A DNA stretch of 64,000 nucleotides, from contig JAHDDO010000001.1 of NCBI GenBank assembly GCA_020629315.1, forward strand, positions 46,730 to 110,729, in the 5' to 3' direction. Below the pieces are notes generated by a model. The model had not been told where the DNA came from, did no database searches, and saw only the letters and a list, made by a program, of their open reading frames with translations. Source of the DNA: Saprospiraceae bacterium. GTDB lineage: Bacteria; Bacteroidota; Bacteroidia; Chitinophagales; Saprospiraceae. Positions 37,213 to 47,206 of the stretch are shown one piece after another (the first letter of the stretch is position 1; each line of letters begins with the position of its first letter). A program made the translations under genes and the position numbers.

Positions 37213-38562
37213 TTAGCCTTCTTCTTCTCCTAGATCAAATTCATTTATAAATCCCGTATGGAAATTACCGGATAAAAACCGCTCATCTAGCATCAACTTC
37301 TTGTGAAAAGGAATAGTAGTCTTAATTCCTTCGATGACAAATTCATCTAATGCTCGCTTCATTTTCTTAATACACTCTTCCCGTGTTTGGGCACGACATA
37401 TTAGCTTGGCAATCATAGAATCATAATACGGAGGTACCGAATAGCCCGCATAGACATGTGTATCTACCCGAACTCCATGTCCTTTAGCGCTATGAAATGA
37501 AGTTATATGACCGGGGCTAGGTCTAAAGTCTTTATAAACATCTTCGGCATTGATTCTACACTCCATGGCATGCATCATAGGAATATAGTCTTTGCCTTCA
37601 ATTTTTATCCCTGCAGCCACTTTTATTTGCTCTTTTATAAGGTCATGATCGATAACCTCTTCGGTAACCGGGTGTTCCACTTGAATCCTTGTATTCATTT
37701 CCATGAAATAGAAATTCTTGTACTTGTCTACTAAGAATTCTACTGTACCTACCCCTTCATAGTTAATGGCAGTTCCTGCTTTTACCGCAGCAGCCCCCAT
37801 CTTTTTACGAAGTGGTTTTGTCATGAACGGTGATGGCGCTTCCTCTACCAACTTCTGATGCCTTCGTTGAATAGAACAATCTCTTTCAGAAAGATGAATC
37901 ACCTTGCCAAATTGATCGCCAATAATCTGGAATTCAATGTGCCTAGGCTCTTCAATAAACTTTTCTATATATACACCATCGTTAGTAAAAGATGCCTTCG
38001 CTTCTTTCTTTGCTAATTCGCATTGCTCTTCAAATTCGCTAGCCTCCCATACGATTCTCATTCCCTTTCCACCTCCACCAGCTGTAGCTTTGATAATGAC
38101 TGGAAATCCGATCTCTTCTGCTATCTTAACCCCTTCGGCTGGATTTTTAATGAGTCCATCCGAGCCGGGCACAACTGGTACTCCAGCCTTAATCATCGTT
38201 TCTTTTGCTGTGATTTTATCACCCATCTTTCGGATCATTTCTGCCGATGGACCAATAAACTTCACGCCATACTCTGTGCATACTTCAGCAAAATCACCAT
38301 TCTCGGCCAAAAAACCATATCCAGGATGGACGGCATCTGCATTGGTGATCTCCACTGCGGCCATAATCTTTGGAATACTTAAATAAGACTCCAAAGAACT
38401 CGGTGGGCCTATGCAAACAGCTTCATCTGCAAAACGCACATGTAAACTATCCTTATCCGCTGTAGAATATACGGCTACTGTACTAATGCCCATTTCTCTA
38501 CAGGTACGAATTATACGTAAAGCAATCTCGCCCCTGTTTGCGATCAATATCTTCTTAAACAT
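37213..38562 (-). CDS. accC: Acetyl-CoA carboxylase biotin carboxylase subunit
   Basis: 449-aa ATP-grasp enzyme that carboxylates biotin on AccB with bicarbonate and ATP, the first half-reaction of malonyl-CoA formation. Motifs: [17 protein letters not shown] at the N-terminus, ATP-grasp Gly-rich loop [30 protein letters not shown], and [15 protein letters not shown] with the catalytic Arg. Length is typical of AccC, not of pyruvate carboxylase. It lies 19 bp after accB. The carboxyltransferase genes are not in this window. Confidence 0.96.
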   Translation of the reverse strand: MFKKILIANRGEIALRIIRTCREMGISTVAVYSTADKDSLHVRFADEAVCIGPPSSLESYLSIPKIMAAVEITNADAVHPGYGFLAENGDFAEVCTEYGVKFIGPSAEMIRKMGDKITAKETMIKAGVPVVPGSDGLIKNPAEGVKIAEEIGFPVIIKATAGGGGKGMRIVWEASEFEEQCELAKKEAKASFTNDGVYIEKFIEEPRHIEFQIIGDQFGKVIHLSERDCSIQRRHQKLVEEAPSPFMTKPLRKKMGAAAVKAGTAINYEGVGTVEFLVDKYKNFYFMEMNTRIQVEHPVTEEVIDHDLIKEQIKVAAGIKIEGKDYIPMMHAMECRINAEDVYKDFRPSPGHITSFHSAKGHGVRVDTHVYAGYSVPPYYDSMIAKLICRAQTREECIKKMKRALDEFVIEGIKTTIPFHKKLMLDERFLSGNFHTGFINEFDLGEEEG

Positions 38563-38581
38563 AAATGTTTAGGGTATTTAA

Positions 38582-39076
38582 TTAAGCAGGTTCAACCAAG
38601 TATAAAACTTGGTCATATTCTACAGGAGATGCATCTTCTACCATCACTTGAACAATCTTGCCACTGATCTCACTTTCAATCTCATTGAATAACTTCATAG
38701 CTTCAACAATACAAACCACAGAGCCTACTTCTACACTATCTCCTACTTTCACATAAGGCGGCTTATCGGGTGCTGAAGATCTATAGAATGTTCCCACTAT
38801 TGGAGAGCGGATCTCTAATAAGTTATCAGCAGTAGATACAGGTTTTTCCTCAGCTGCCGCTGCGGGTGCTGCGGGAGCCGGTGCGGGCGCTGATTTCTCA
38901 ATAACCGCAGGGGCTTGAACGACCGTAGGCATTGCAGCTGCCGGCAATACAGCTGATTTTGTACTAAAATGCTTAGTACGTAATGTCAATTCAAAGTTTT
39001 CTTCCTTAACTTTCAATTCAGCCAAATCAGTTTTATTTACCAATTTGATAAGCTCTTGTATTTCTTTGAATGTCAT
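38582..39076 (-). CDS. accB: Biotin carboxyl carrier protein
   Basis: 164-aa carrier subunit of acetyl-CoA carboxylase. Residues 1-40 are the helical AccC-binding part, ~50-85 a flexible Ala/Pro linker ([15 protein letters not shown]), and ~87-164 the biotinyl domain. Biotin is attached to Lys128 in [10 protein letters not shown]. The thumb-loop [11 protein letters not shown] is present, a feature of AccB as opposed to other biotin domains. It lies 4 bp downstream of efp. Confidence 0.96.
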   Translation of the reverse strand: MTFKEIQELIKLVNKTDLAELKVKEENFELTLRTKHFSTKSAVLPAAAMPTVVQAPAVIEKSAPAPAPAAPAAAAEEKPVSTADNLLEIRSPIVGTFYRSSAPDKPPYVKVGDSVEVGSVVCIVEAMKLFNEIESEISGKIVQVMVEDASPVEYDQVLYLVEPA

Positions 39077-39080
39077 ACGT

Positions 39081-39647
39081 TTAGTTTTTAACTCGTTCCA
39101 TATAATTTCCAGTCGCTGTCTCCACCTTTACTGTATCACCTTCGTTTACAAATAAAGGCACTTTAATGGTGGCGCCTGTTTCTAGCGTAGCTGGCTTGGT
39201 TGCATTATTAGCCGTGTTCCCTTTTTCTCCGGGCTCAGTGTAGGTTACTTCTAGACTAACATACTGAGGAAGATCTACCGTCAGTGGCTCATTCTTTTCT
39301 GCATGAAATAACACTTCGATAGTATCTCCTTCTTTTAGAAACTCTGAATTGTCAATAATGCTTTCTTGAATATTAACCTGATCATAGGTTTCATTATCCA
39401 TGAAATTGAATCCCGAATCATCTTTGTATAAAAACTGAAACTTTCTTCTTTCAACTCTTACCACATCTATCTTATGCCCAGCTGGAAAGGTATTATCAAT
39501 TACTTTACCTGATTTTAAACTCTTCAATTTAGTCCTTACAAAAGCAGGTCCTTTACCTGGTTTTACATGAAGGAATTCAACAACCTTGTACACATCATTG
39601 CTATGATTAATGCACAAACCATTTTTGATATCTGATGTACTAGCCAT
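39081..39647 (-). CDS. efp: Elongation factor P
   Basis: 188-aa three-domain factor that rescues ribosomes stalled at polyproline. The tip loop reads KPGKGPAF with Lys32 as the residue that may be modified. The genes for the EpmA/EpmB modification route are not visible here. The C-terminal OB domain ends in the signature [24 protein letters not shown]. The gene order fabH-efp-accB-accC is a recurrent Bacteroidota arrangement. The start 63 bp after fabH may allow an internal promoter. Confidence 0.96.
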   Translation of the reverse strand: MASTSDIKNGLCINHSNDVYKVVEFLHVKPGKGPAFVRTKLKSLKSGKVIDNTFPAGHKIDVVRVERRKFQFLYKDDSGFNFMDNETYDQVNIQESIIDNSEFLKEGDTIEVLFHAEKNEPLTVDLPQYVSLEVTYTEPGEKGNTANNATKPATLETGATIKVPLFVNEGDTVKVETATGNYMERVKN

Positions 39648-39710
39648 TTTTCTGTTTTAACGAGCGCAAATATAGCCAAAATAGCGTGAACTACTTAACA
39701 CTTAAAATAG

Positions 39711-40694
39711 CTAATATGCCCACTTCAAGTATATAGAACCCCAAGTGAATCCACCTCCAAATGCCGTAAGAATAATATTATCCCCTTTGTTTAGCTTCGA
39801 CTCATAGTCATTCAAGCATAATGGAATGGTAGCGGCCGTCGTATTTCCATAATTCTCGATAGTAACCATTACTTTCTCTGGAGGAAAATCTAATTGATCA
39901 CTGACAGACTGGATTATTCGCATATTGGCTTGATGAGGGACTACCCAATTTACATCTTCGGGACGTAGATTGTTTCGTTCCATTAATTGCTTTATAGTCG
40001 AGGACATCCCTAGCACGGCGCGCTTAAATACGGGTCTTCCGTCTTGAAAAATATAACGACCGGAGTCATTCAAGTTTTCAGCTGTAATAGGATGTAGGGA
40101 CCCGCCTAATTTTAGATTAAGATATTCTTTACCTGATCCATCACCCTTAAGAACTTGGTCGATAATGCCATGTCCATCTTCATCCGCTTCTAATAATACC
40201 GCAGCGGCTGCATCACCAAATAAAATGCAGGTCGTCCTGTCTGTATAATCAATAATAGAAGACATAGTATCCGAACCAATTACCACTACGCGATTATACA
40301 TACCACTCTGAATATAACTGGCTGCGGTAGCTAAGGAAAAAAGAAAACCTGAACACGCCGCATTGACATCAAAGCCAAAGGCATTTGTGGCACCAATGGC
40401 GTGTGCTACTCCATTTGAAGTATCAGGAAAATTGTGGTCAGGTGTGACGGTCCCTGTAATGATTAAATCAATTGAACTTGGGTCTACCCCCGTATTTTCT
40501 ATTAAATTCTTAGCCGCTTGAGTGGCCATATACGTCGTCGCCTTATCCGGGTCTTTCATCATATGACGCTGCTTGATACCAGTCCTAGTCGTTATCCACT
40601 CATCGCTGGTATCTACCATCTTTTCCAGATCTGCATTTGTCAAAACATCAGGTGGCAGAAACTTACCTACACCTTTAATTGCCGCTCTTCGCAT
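39711..40694 (-). CDS. fabH: Beta-ketoacyl-ACP synthase III
   Basis: 327-aa condensing enzyme that starts fatty-acid synthesis by joining an acyl-CoA primer to malonyl-ACP. The catalytic triad is visible: Cys114 in NAACSGFLFS, His in VPHQANMRI and Asn in ENYGNTTAATIP. The GGGFTWGS loop closes the C-terminus. Bacteroidota FabH often uses branched primers; the primer cannot be read here. It is the first gene of the lipid cluster. The rpmF gene that often precedes it is absent from the 203 bp to the divergent thioredoxin gene. Confidence 0.95.
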   Translation of the reverse strand: MRRAAIKGVGKFLPPDVLTNADLEKMVDTSDEWITTRTGIKQRHMMKDPDKATTYMATQAAKNLIENTGVDPSSIDLIITGTVTPDHNFPDTSNGVAHAIGATNAFGFDVNAACSGFLFSLATAASYIQSGMYNRVVVIGSDTMSSIIDYTDRTTCILFGDAAAAVLLEADEDGHGIIDQVLKGDGSGKEYLNLKLGGSLHPITAENLNDSGRYIFQDGRPVFKRAVLGMSSTIKQLMERNNLRPEDVNWVVPHQANMRIIQSVSDQLDFPPEKVMVTIENYGNTTAATIPLCLNDYESKLNKGDNIILTAFGGGFTWGSIYLKWAY

Positions 40695-40897
40695 ACCAAG
40701 TTGATTTTTTTGAAGCTCGAAAGGTAATAAAGCTTTTTCATTAAATATTCTTCACGCGCCCATTTTCCTTAGGCTTTTTACGAATCCCTAACACTCATTA
40801 ACTACATATTAATATTTATGATAATATGTTGGCATACTTCTTGCATCGTCGTAGATATCAGTTATTCAATTTGATATACATATTAAAAAAAAATAAT

Positions 40898-41686
40898 ATG
40901 ATACAGACGCAAATTTTCAGACACACCTCATTAATCCTAGTATTAGGATTATTCTTTGGCCCCTTTACAGCGGCCGCAAACAACATTGAAGAAGAAGTAG
41001 CCTTCTATACAGGTAGCTTTGAAGCCGCAAAGACTAAAGCGCTTGGAGAAAGCAAATACTTATTCGTAGACTTTTATGCCAGATGGTGCACACCTTGCAA
41101 ATGGATGGATGAAACAACCTTTAAAAATGGTGAAATCGTTGACCTATTAGCAGATAACTTCATTTCATACAAAGTAGATATAGACAAAGAAGATGGCTTC
41201 AAGCTTAAAAACCAATTCGAAGTCAAAATGCTACCCACTATCCTCATTTTTAATAAGCAAGGAGAGTTAGTCGAACGCGTAGAAGAAACCTTAGATGTAA
41301 AAAAACTTAAATCATTGATCGAATTTCATCTCGAAAATGATGTTAAAAAGATAAATGTCTCACCTAATGTGAGTCCTAAAGAAGCCGTTAAAAATAAAGA
41401 ACAACAAGAGCTAGATCAGTTGTATAAAGAATACAAAGAAAAGCTAGCAATGGAAGGTCGAACTTTCAATGCACAAGTGGGTAAATACAATAATTATAAA
41501 GATGCTTTTGATCAAGTCAAGGCAATCAGAGAAAAGTTCTTAGAACAAGTAATCGTATTAACCGAATATAATGACGGAAGGACCTTTTATAAGGTCATGT
41601 TAGGAGAATTTGAAACTATTGAAGAAGCCACAAGCTTCTGCGAAATACTTAGGCGTGATTACCACTATGACGCCATAGTATATTGA
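40898..41686 (+). CDS. Exported thioredoxin-like protein fused to a SPOR-like domain
   Basis: 262 aa from the ATG at 40898. The signal peptide covers ~1-27 (IFRHTSLILVLGLFFGPFTAAA). Residues ~35-150 form a thioredoxin fold with the redox motif WCTPCKW (Cys64, Cys67) and the cis-Pro loop VKMLPTILIFN. After a charged linker, the last ~75 residues (FNAQVGKYNNYKDAF ... RTFYKVMLGEFETIEEA) have the length and pattern of a SPOR repeat, which binds denuded septal peptidoglycan in known cases. A wall-associated disulfide reductase or isomerase is inferred. The ATG 24 codons upstream is rejected because it would put a basic segment before the signal peptide. Confidence 0.8.
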   Translation: MIQTQIFRHTSLILVLGLFFGPFTAAANNIEEEVAFYTGSFEAAKTKALGESKYLFVDFYARWCTPCKWMDETTFKNGEIVDLLADNFISYKVDIDKEDGFKLKNQFEVKMLPTILIFNKQGELVERVEETLDVKKLKSLIEFHLENDVKKINVSPNVSPKEAVKNKEQQELDQLYKEYKEKLAMEGRTFNAQVGKYNNYKDAFDQVKAIREKFLEQVIVLTEYNDGRTFYKVMLGEFETIEEATSFCEILRRDYHYDAIVY

Positions 41687-41710
41687 TAATCAACAAAATA
41701 TGTGTTAAGC

Positions 41711-42976
41711 ATGTCCCATCCCAAGACAATTTTAATACATAGCGTCCGAAAAATTTGTGGTATAGATCATCCGCCTTACCCCTTGCGATTGGGTAAGGCG
41801 ATGTCTTTTCTACAATCTATCGATGACGCTTACCTTCTTATCGAAAATGGTACCATTACCGATTTTGGACCCATGTCCAATTGTGCCTATGAAAATGTAG
41901 ATCTTCACATTAATGCACAAGACCGCTTCCTCCTACCCGCTTGGGTGGACTCCCATACACATATCGTGTTTGCTAAAACCAGAGAAGCGGAGTTTGTAGA
42001 TCGCATTAAAGGACTTAGTTATGCTGAAATTGCTGCAAATGGTGGTGGCATCCTTAATTCTGCACGCGTATTACAAGAAACATCCTTTGAAGATCTATAT
42101 GCATCGGCTGAACAACGACTACTCGAGGTGCAGCGAAAAGGTACGGGAACCATTGAAATAAAAAGCGGTTATGGATTGAGTTTTGATGCGGAAATCAAAA
42201 TGCTGCAGGTGATCAAACAATTAAAACGTTCGCATCCTGCCATGAATATTCATGCGACGTTTTTGGGCGCCCATGCTATCCCACTGAAATACAAAGAAAA
42301 CAGACAGGAATACATTCGCATCATCACCGATGAAATGCTGCCCTACATAGCTGATAATCAACTAGCTAACTATTGCGACGTCTTTTGTGATGAAGGATTT
42401 TATACCGTTAAAGAAACGGATCTGATCTTGAAAAAAGCAGCATCTTATGGACTCAAAGCAAAGATCCACGCCAACGAATTAGCCGTTTCTGGTGGGGTCC
42501 AAGTCGGAATAGCAAATTCCGCCATTTCGGTAGATCACTTAGAGGAAATTACAGAAGTTGAGATTGATGCCCTGAAAAATAGCCATACCATTCCCACCCT
42601 ATTACCAGGCACGTCCTTTTTTCTGAATATACCCTATGCACCAGCAAGAAAAATGATAGATAGTGGTTTGGGAATAGCCTTAGCTACCGATTATAATCCA
42701 GGATCTACGCCATCTGGAGACATGTCCTTCTTACTATCATTAGCTTGCTTAAAAATGCGATTATTACCAGAGGAAGCGATCAATGCAGTCACTATAAATG
42801 CGGCACACGCCCTTGAAAGTCAGGACCTTGTAGGATCTATTGCCATTGGGAAGGAGGCTAAGCTAGTGCTTACAAAACCCATCGATAGTTTGGCAAGGAT
42901 ACCCTATTCGTATGGTTCTTCTGTCATAGATTTCACCATTTTAAACGATCAAATTATTAAAGCATCTGATATGTAG
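41711..42976 (+). CDS. hutI: Imidazolonepropionase
   Basis: 421-aa amidohydrolase of histidine degradation; it hydrolyses 4-imidazolone-5-propanoate to N-formimino-L-glutamate. Metal ligands and family motifs are seen: DSHTHIVFAKTREAEF, GGGILNSARVLQ, GTGTIEIKSGYGLS, FLGAHAIP, KIHANELA, SVDHLEEIT and ATDYNPGSTPSG. An in-frame GTG three codons upstream is less likely than the ATG at 41711. The gene is 24 bp after the thioredoxin gene. hutH, hutU and hutG/ftcD are not in the window, so the pathway is scattered. Confidence 0.94.
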   Translation: MSHPKTILIHSVRKICGIDHPPYPLRLGKAMSFLQSIDDAYLLIENGTITDFGPMSNCAYENVDLHINAQDRFLLPAWVDSHTHIVFAKTREAEFVDRIKGLSYAEIAANGGGILNSARVLQETSFEDLYASAEQRLLEVQRKGTGTIEIKSGYGLSFDAEIKMLQVIKQLKRSHPAMNIHATFLGAHAIPLKYKENRQEYIRIITDEMLPYIADNQLANYCDVFCDEGFYTVKETDLILKKAASYGLKAKIHANELAVSGGVQVGIANSAISVDHLEEITEVEIDALKNSHTIPTLLPGTSFFLNIPYAPARKMIDSGLGIALATDYNPGSTPSGDMSFLLSLACLKMRLLPEEAINAVTINAAHALESQDLVGSIAIGKEAKLVLTKPIDSLARIPYSYGSSVIDFTILNDQIIKASDM

Positions 42977-43380
42977 TTGGCGGACTCCTCTGCGCCTCAT
43001 TTTATGAGTGCTCGAGGACCAGGTGATGCCAGGCTCCCTATTCGGTCGGTCCTGTGGACCCTGCATTATTTTTAGCGCCACTTACGTGTTGCTTTAAAAA
43101 TAATACCGGCCTTATCTCCCCTTGTCCGGTGATTTTTAGCCTAAAATTACATTGGACTAAAAAAAAGAATCCCCTCCTGCAACATTTGGCGTAATTTCTG
43201 ACTATAATAATATACAGACTGTACACTTCCAAAACCCTGATATTTATCGAAAGAACAAAGAAAAATAGTCACAATTTTCGGGCATTCGCAACGTTTAGTA
43301 CTTGTCGTCCGTTTCAAGTATACAGCGACTGGAAATCCACTATATTTGCAGGCGAAATTAACAGATCCGAAAAACATCAC
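42977..43380. other. 404-bp intergenic stretch with several inverted repeats; no gene seen
   Basis: The first ~160 bp are rich in short stems: AGGACC (43015-43020) with GGTCCT (43048-43053); GGTCC (43048-43052) with GGACC (43056-43060); ATTATTTTTA (43065-43074) with TAAAAATAAT (43095-43104); ACCGG (43105-43109) with CCGGT (43126-43130), followed by GATTTTT. The last pair could terminate hutI. The phrase TTTTTAGC recurs at 43070 and 43133. Open frames here are short and lack family features. The rest is AT-rich and ends with the promoter of the SprB-like gene. A decayed mobile element or structured RNA is possible. Confidence 0.5.
43341..43348 (+). promoter_or_regulatory. Putative -7 box for the SprB-like gene
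   Basis: TATATTTG matches TAnnTTTG exactly, 32 bp before the ATG at 43381, predicting a leader of about 26 nt. The -33 region has no clear TTG. Confidence 0.5.
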
Positions 43381-46300
43381 ATGCTATCTACCGTATTCAC
43401 ACGTATTACACTTCTTTGTCTCTTTTTAGGAGCGATATCCGCGGGATTACATGCACAAGACTGCGACAGCTTTGTACCAGATCTTACGATTAATGGTGTA
43501 TTAGAAGGTCCTCCAGGTAGTACGATCTGTGTAGAATTTGAAACAAATGGTTGGAATTTTCCAAATGGACAAGGCATGCAAGGCTTTGATATTTCACTTA
43601 CATGGGATCCAGAAATCTTACAATTTGACTCATTTAATGATGAGCTCATGCTAGATGGACCGATGCTTTTTGCGCAGAACAGAATAGATGAAGGACTCTT
43701 ACCCATTAGCTATGTCGGCCTTTCTGGAAATTGCTTGCCCTACCCGGATGGCACCTTTATATTCGAAATTTGCTTTGTTGTCATAGGCGAAATAGGACAA
43801 GAAACCTGCTTGAACATTGTTAAGCCTGAACCGAGCTCTTCGGTCTTAAATTTTGTGGGTTGTGATTGTGTATACGAACCAGAACCTCACAAAATAGGTA
43901 ATGTGATCGTCAGTTGTGATGCCTTAGAATCATATACAACAAGCTGTAGCTCTGATATTGGCTTGGGTACAATCCAGGTAGATCCTTGTGGTGGCAATGC
44001 ACCCTATGATGTTGCCTTATGCATTGGTGCTTCCAATATCGCTAATATGGTGGTGAATAATCAGGATGGTGTAGCTACTTTTACTAGTCTTGCACCCGGG
44101 AACTATACTGTTAAGATTGAAGATGATAATGGAGATACCTTTTCGGAGAATATCACCATAGAAGATAACCCACCGCTAACTGTAAGCTTCGAAAAAAGAC
44201 AACCCACCTGCTTTAATGGTAAAAATGGGCGGATATCAGCGATTCCTTCCGGTGGTAATGCTGTTACAGCTGATGATTATTCCTATAAGTGGTCTAATCT
44301 GTATCATACACAAACACTAATTAATCAATCACCAGGCAGTTATACTGTTACCGTAACCGATCTAAACGGTTGTTCTGTTGTGGAAACCTGCGATCTAGTA
44401 GCTCCTGAAATTATTGCCGAAAACCTAGTAATAACTCCGGCTACATGCGACGAATCCGAAGATGGGTCTATCGCATTTGATATAACCGGAGGTGCCAGTG
44501 AGACAGGGCTATACGAAGTCAATATCAATAATTTTGTATTGATTGATGAAATTACAAATACAGTAAATGAAGCCGTGGACACAGGGCTCTATATTATTGA
44601 AATTCAAGATGATAGTATGTGTGTTCTTGAATTTGAGGTATATGTTGATGCAAGCTTTTCTAGAATTTCGACAGAAAACTATGAACAGACAGAGTTACTG
44701 TGTTTTGGCGATTCTACCGCTTGTGTTACCATAGATTTGGATCAGCCAGGTCCTTATGTATTTTCCAATTTTGTAAGTATTTCGGGAGATGGATTTCCCT
44801 TTCCAATAACGTCCCAAGATTTAGATGAAGGTTTGGTCGAGGTTTGCGATTTGCCTGCAGGGACGTATAATTGGTCGGCTTTTATTGTAGGTGCTCCAGA
44901 ATGTGCATTTGATACCATAATTACTATAAATCAACCGGATAGCTTAGTGCTTACCGGAGGAAACATTGACCCAAATACCAGTTGCACAGATCCAAATGGC
45001 GTTGTCTTAGTGGATGCCAATGGAGGGACAGGTAGTTATACCTATGATTGGGATCCAGATGTGTCTAATACTGATATTTTTGATATGGCGGATGCCGGTC
45101 TCTATTCCATAACAGTAACAGACGAAAATCTATGTACGGATACAACCAGTGTGTTGGTGATCGGTGCCACTTCGTTTGACATAGATATTCAAAGAGATAG
45201 TGCTATAGGTTGTAATGGTTCGACATTGGGTGGTTTGACGGTATTGATCGATGCAATGATAAATGATCTTTCTATTACTTGGACGCAAGAAGAGGATGCT
45301 TCTTTTATGGAAAATGGCGCCTCCATTACAGGACTAGGCGAAGGAACGTACTATGTAGAAGTCCTAGATAATGAAAGTGGTTGTGTAGCCTTGGATACAG
45401 CTATTTTGGCTGAAGTAGTGGATGTTGTTTTAGATGTCACTGCACAAAGTAATCCTAGTTGCGCTAATAGCACTGACGGAATAATAGAGCTGTCTGCCAT
45501 GGGAGGTGATGCGCCTTATATGGCTATGTGGGCTGATTTTCCAGGGAATACTAGTCTACGTATAGATACCGCGGGTTGTGGCTTATTTGCCGTGACTATT
45601 ATGGATAATATGGGATGTACCGCGGATACTATACTTGAGTTATCTTGTCCGCCAGCCTTGAGTATAGATACTTCTATGGTTACAGGTATTACTTGTTATG
45701 AAGATCAAACTGGATCTGTTACAGCTACGGCCTCTGGAGGTACTCCGACTAACAATGGAGAATATAACTATAGATGGTGTGTGCAAACCTGCAACCAGAA
45801 TAGCTTTGTAAGCAGTACATGTAATGGAATCGGCAACCAGGATTGTTGGGTGGTAGCTGAAGATATAAACGGCTGTTTGTCAGATACCTTGTTCTTTACT
45901 GTTCCAGCTCCAGATTCAATTGAATTCGACCTGTCTAGCGTTTTCATGGATCCACCGTGCAAAGGTGAATGTGATGGAGTCGCTGATCTTACAATTATAG
46001 GCGGTACTAGCCCTACTGGTATATATACGGCTCAGTGGGATGATAATGTAGATGCTTTACTTCGCACTGATCTATGTGCAGGTGATTATACGGTAACGGT
46101 AACAGATGAAGTGGGTTGCAGCAATGAATTAAGTTTCTCATTATCAGAACCTTTAATGCCATTTATAGTCGAAATTGACTCTGCCTTTACTACCGATATT
46201 AAATGTCCAGGTTCAATCATCCCTGATGGTAGAATAATAATTAGAACGCAAGGTGGAACGGGTAATCCAGGTAATTTTACCTATGATTGGTTTCCTAACG

Positions 46301-47202
46301 TTTCTGATGGACCTATAGCAGATAGTTTGACGGCAAATTTGTATACAATAACGGTAACAGATGAAGGTGGCTGTGCACAAGAAGTGAGTTATGAAGTAAT
46401 AGAACCAGACGAAATTGATTTTGAAATTGCGCCTGTGGTTCCCATTCAATGTGCCGGTGAATCCACTTGCGTGCAACTCGAAAATGTGACTGGTGGTACT
46501 GGAAATCGATTTAGATTTCAGTTAAATAATCAACCGCCATTGATAAGTGTTGATTCATGTATTGAGGTCCGTGCGTCCGAATATTTACTATCATTATTTG
46601 ATTCGCTAGGATGCTTTACAGACACGATCATAACTATCACAGAACCAGATCCTGTACTTGTGGATTTAGGAGGTGATATAACGGTAAATTTAGGCGATGA
46701 TGAGTTTATCTTAACGCCTGATGTCGACGCGCTACTCCCGATTATTAATTACACATGGGCGCCTATTGATGAAACAGAATGCGTGGATGCTTCTTGTTCA
46801 GAAGTATTTATCAATCCAATTGCAGATGGGAATTTCTCGTTAACGGTCACTGACGAAAATGGATGTACGGGTGATGATGAAATTTTTGTTGCTGTGCGTG
46901 AGGTAAGAGATGTGTTCATGCCTAATATATTCAGCCCTCTTGGTTCGCAAGAAAATAGAAAAGTCATGGTTCAAGTGGGACCATCAGCAGAAATAATCAA
47001 TTTCTATAAAGTGTATGATCGTTGGGGTAATGAAGTGTATTCTGTTACTGATATAGACCCTAGCATGACGGACGATTTAGGCTGGGATGGCTCTATCAAT
47101 GGAAATCAATTAGTGGTGGGTGTTTATGTTTCTATTGCAAGCATTCGATTTAAAGATGGGAAGGATTACATCTTCACGCAAGATGTAACACTCATTAGGT
47201 AG
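43381..47202 (+). CDS. SprB-repeat surface protein with T9SS type B signal
   Basis: 1273 aa. Signal peptide at ~1-25 (ending GLHAQ). Residues ~28-165 form a cohesin-like beta sandwich (GSTICVEFETNGW, GMQGFDISLTWDPEILQF). About ten Ig-like SprB-type repeats follow, recognised by ends such as SYTVTVTDLNGC, SITVTDENLC, TVTVTDEVGC and TITVTDEGGC, and by CxGxxxGxxxxxxxGG openings. The C-terminal ~95 residues are the gliding-motility-associated type B domain (MPNIFSPLGSQENR ... KVYDRWGNEVY ... GVYVSIASIRFKDGKDY). Proteins of this kind are T9SS-exported adhesins; SprB itself drives gliding in Flavobacterium. Motility in this organism is not shown by the window. Transcribed alone. Confidence 0.9.
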   Translation: MLSTVFTRITLLCLFLGAISAGLHAQDCDSFVPDLTINGVLEGPPGSTICVEFETNGWNFPNGQGMQGFDISLTWDPEILQFDSFNDELMLDGPMLFAQNRIDEGLLPISYVGLSGNCLPYPDGTFIFEICFVVIGEIGQETCLNIVKPEPSSSVLNFVGCDCVYEPEPHKIGNVIVSCDALESYTTSCSSDIGLGTIQVDPCGGNAPYDVALCIGASNIANMVVNNQDGVATFTSLAPGNYTVKIEDDNGDTFSENITIEDNPPLTVSFEKRQPTCFNGKNGRISAIPSGGNAVTADDYSYKWSNLYHTQTLINQSPGSYTVTVTDLNGCSVVETCDLVAPEIIAENLVITPATCDESEDGSIAFDITGGASETGLYEVNINNFVLIDEITNTVNEAVDTGLYIIEIQDDSMCVLEFEVYVDASFSRISTENYEQTELLCFGDSTACVTIDLDQPGPYVFSNFVSISGDGFPFPITSQDLDEGLVEVCDLPAGTYNWSAFIVGAPECAFDTIITINQPDSLVLTGGNIDPNTSCTDPNGVVLVDANGGTGSYTYDWDPDVSNTDIFDMADAGLYSITVTDENLCTDTTSVLVIGATSFDIDIQRDSAIGCNGSTLGGLTVLIDAMINDLSITWTQEEDASFMENGASITGLGEGTYYVEVLDNESGCVALDTAILAEVVDVVLDVTAQSNPSCANSTDGIIELSAMGGDAPYMAMWADFPGNTSLRIDTAGCGLFAVTIMDNMGCTADTILELSCPPALSIDTSMVTGITCYEDQTGSVTATASGGTPTNNGEYNYRWCVQTCNQNSFVSSTCNGIGNQDCWVVAEDINGCLSDTLFFTVPAPDSIEFDLSSVFMDPPCKGECDGVADLTIIGGTSPTGIYTAQWDDNVDALLRTDLCAGDYTVTVTDEVGCSNELSFSLSEPLMPFIVEIDSAFTTDIKCPGSIIPDGRIIIRTQGGTGNPGNFTYDWFPNVSDGPIADSLTANLYTITVTDEGGCAQEVSYEVIEPDEIDFEIAPVVPIQCAGESTCVQLENVTGGTGNRFRFQLNNQPPLISVDSCIEVRASEYLLSLFDSLGCFTDTIITITEPDPVLVDLGGDITVNLGDDEFILTPDVDALLPIINYTWAPIDETECVDASCSEVFINPIADGNFSLTVTDENGCTGDDEIFVAVREVRDVFMPNIFSPLGSQENRKVMVQVGPSAEIINFYKVYDRWGNEVYSVTDIDPSMTDDLGWDGSINGNQLVVGVYVSIASIRFKDGKDYIFTQDVTLIR

Positions 47203-47206
47203 CATC

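Noticed and set aside
42977-43140. Possible tRNA or other standard RNA gene
   Set aside because: The stems do not form a cloverleaf with conserved T-loop or anticodon features.
43038-43706. Minus-strand frames of 64-109 codons before and inside the SprB-like gene
   Set aside because: No recognisable domains, and they overlap the promoter and signal peptide of the clear plus-strand gene.
43381-47202. Cellulosome scaffoldin
   Set aside because: Only one cohesin-like module is present, no dockerin is seen, and the rest is SprB-type with a T9SS type B end.
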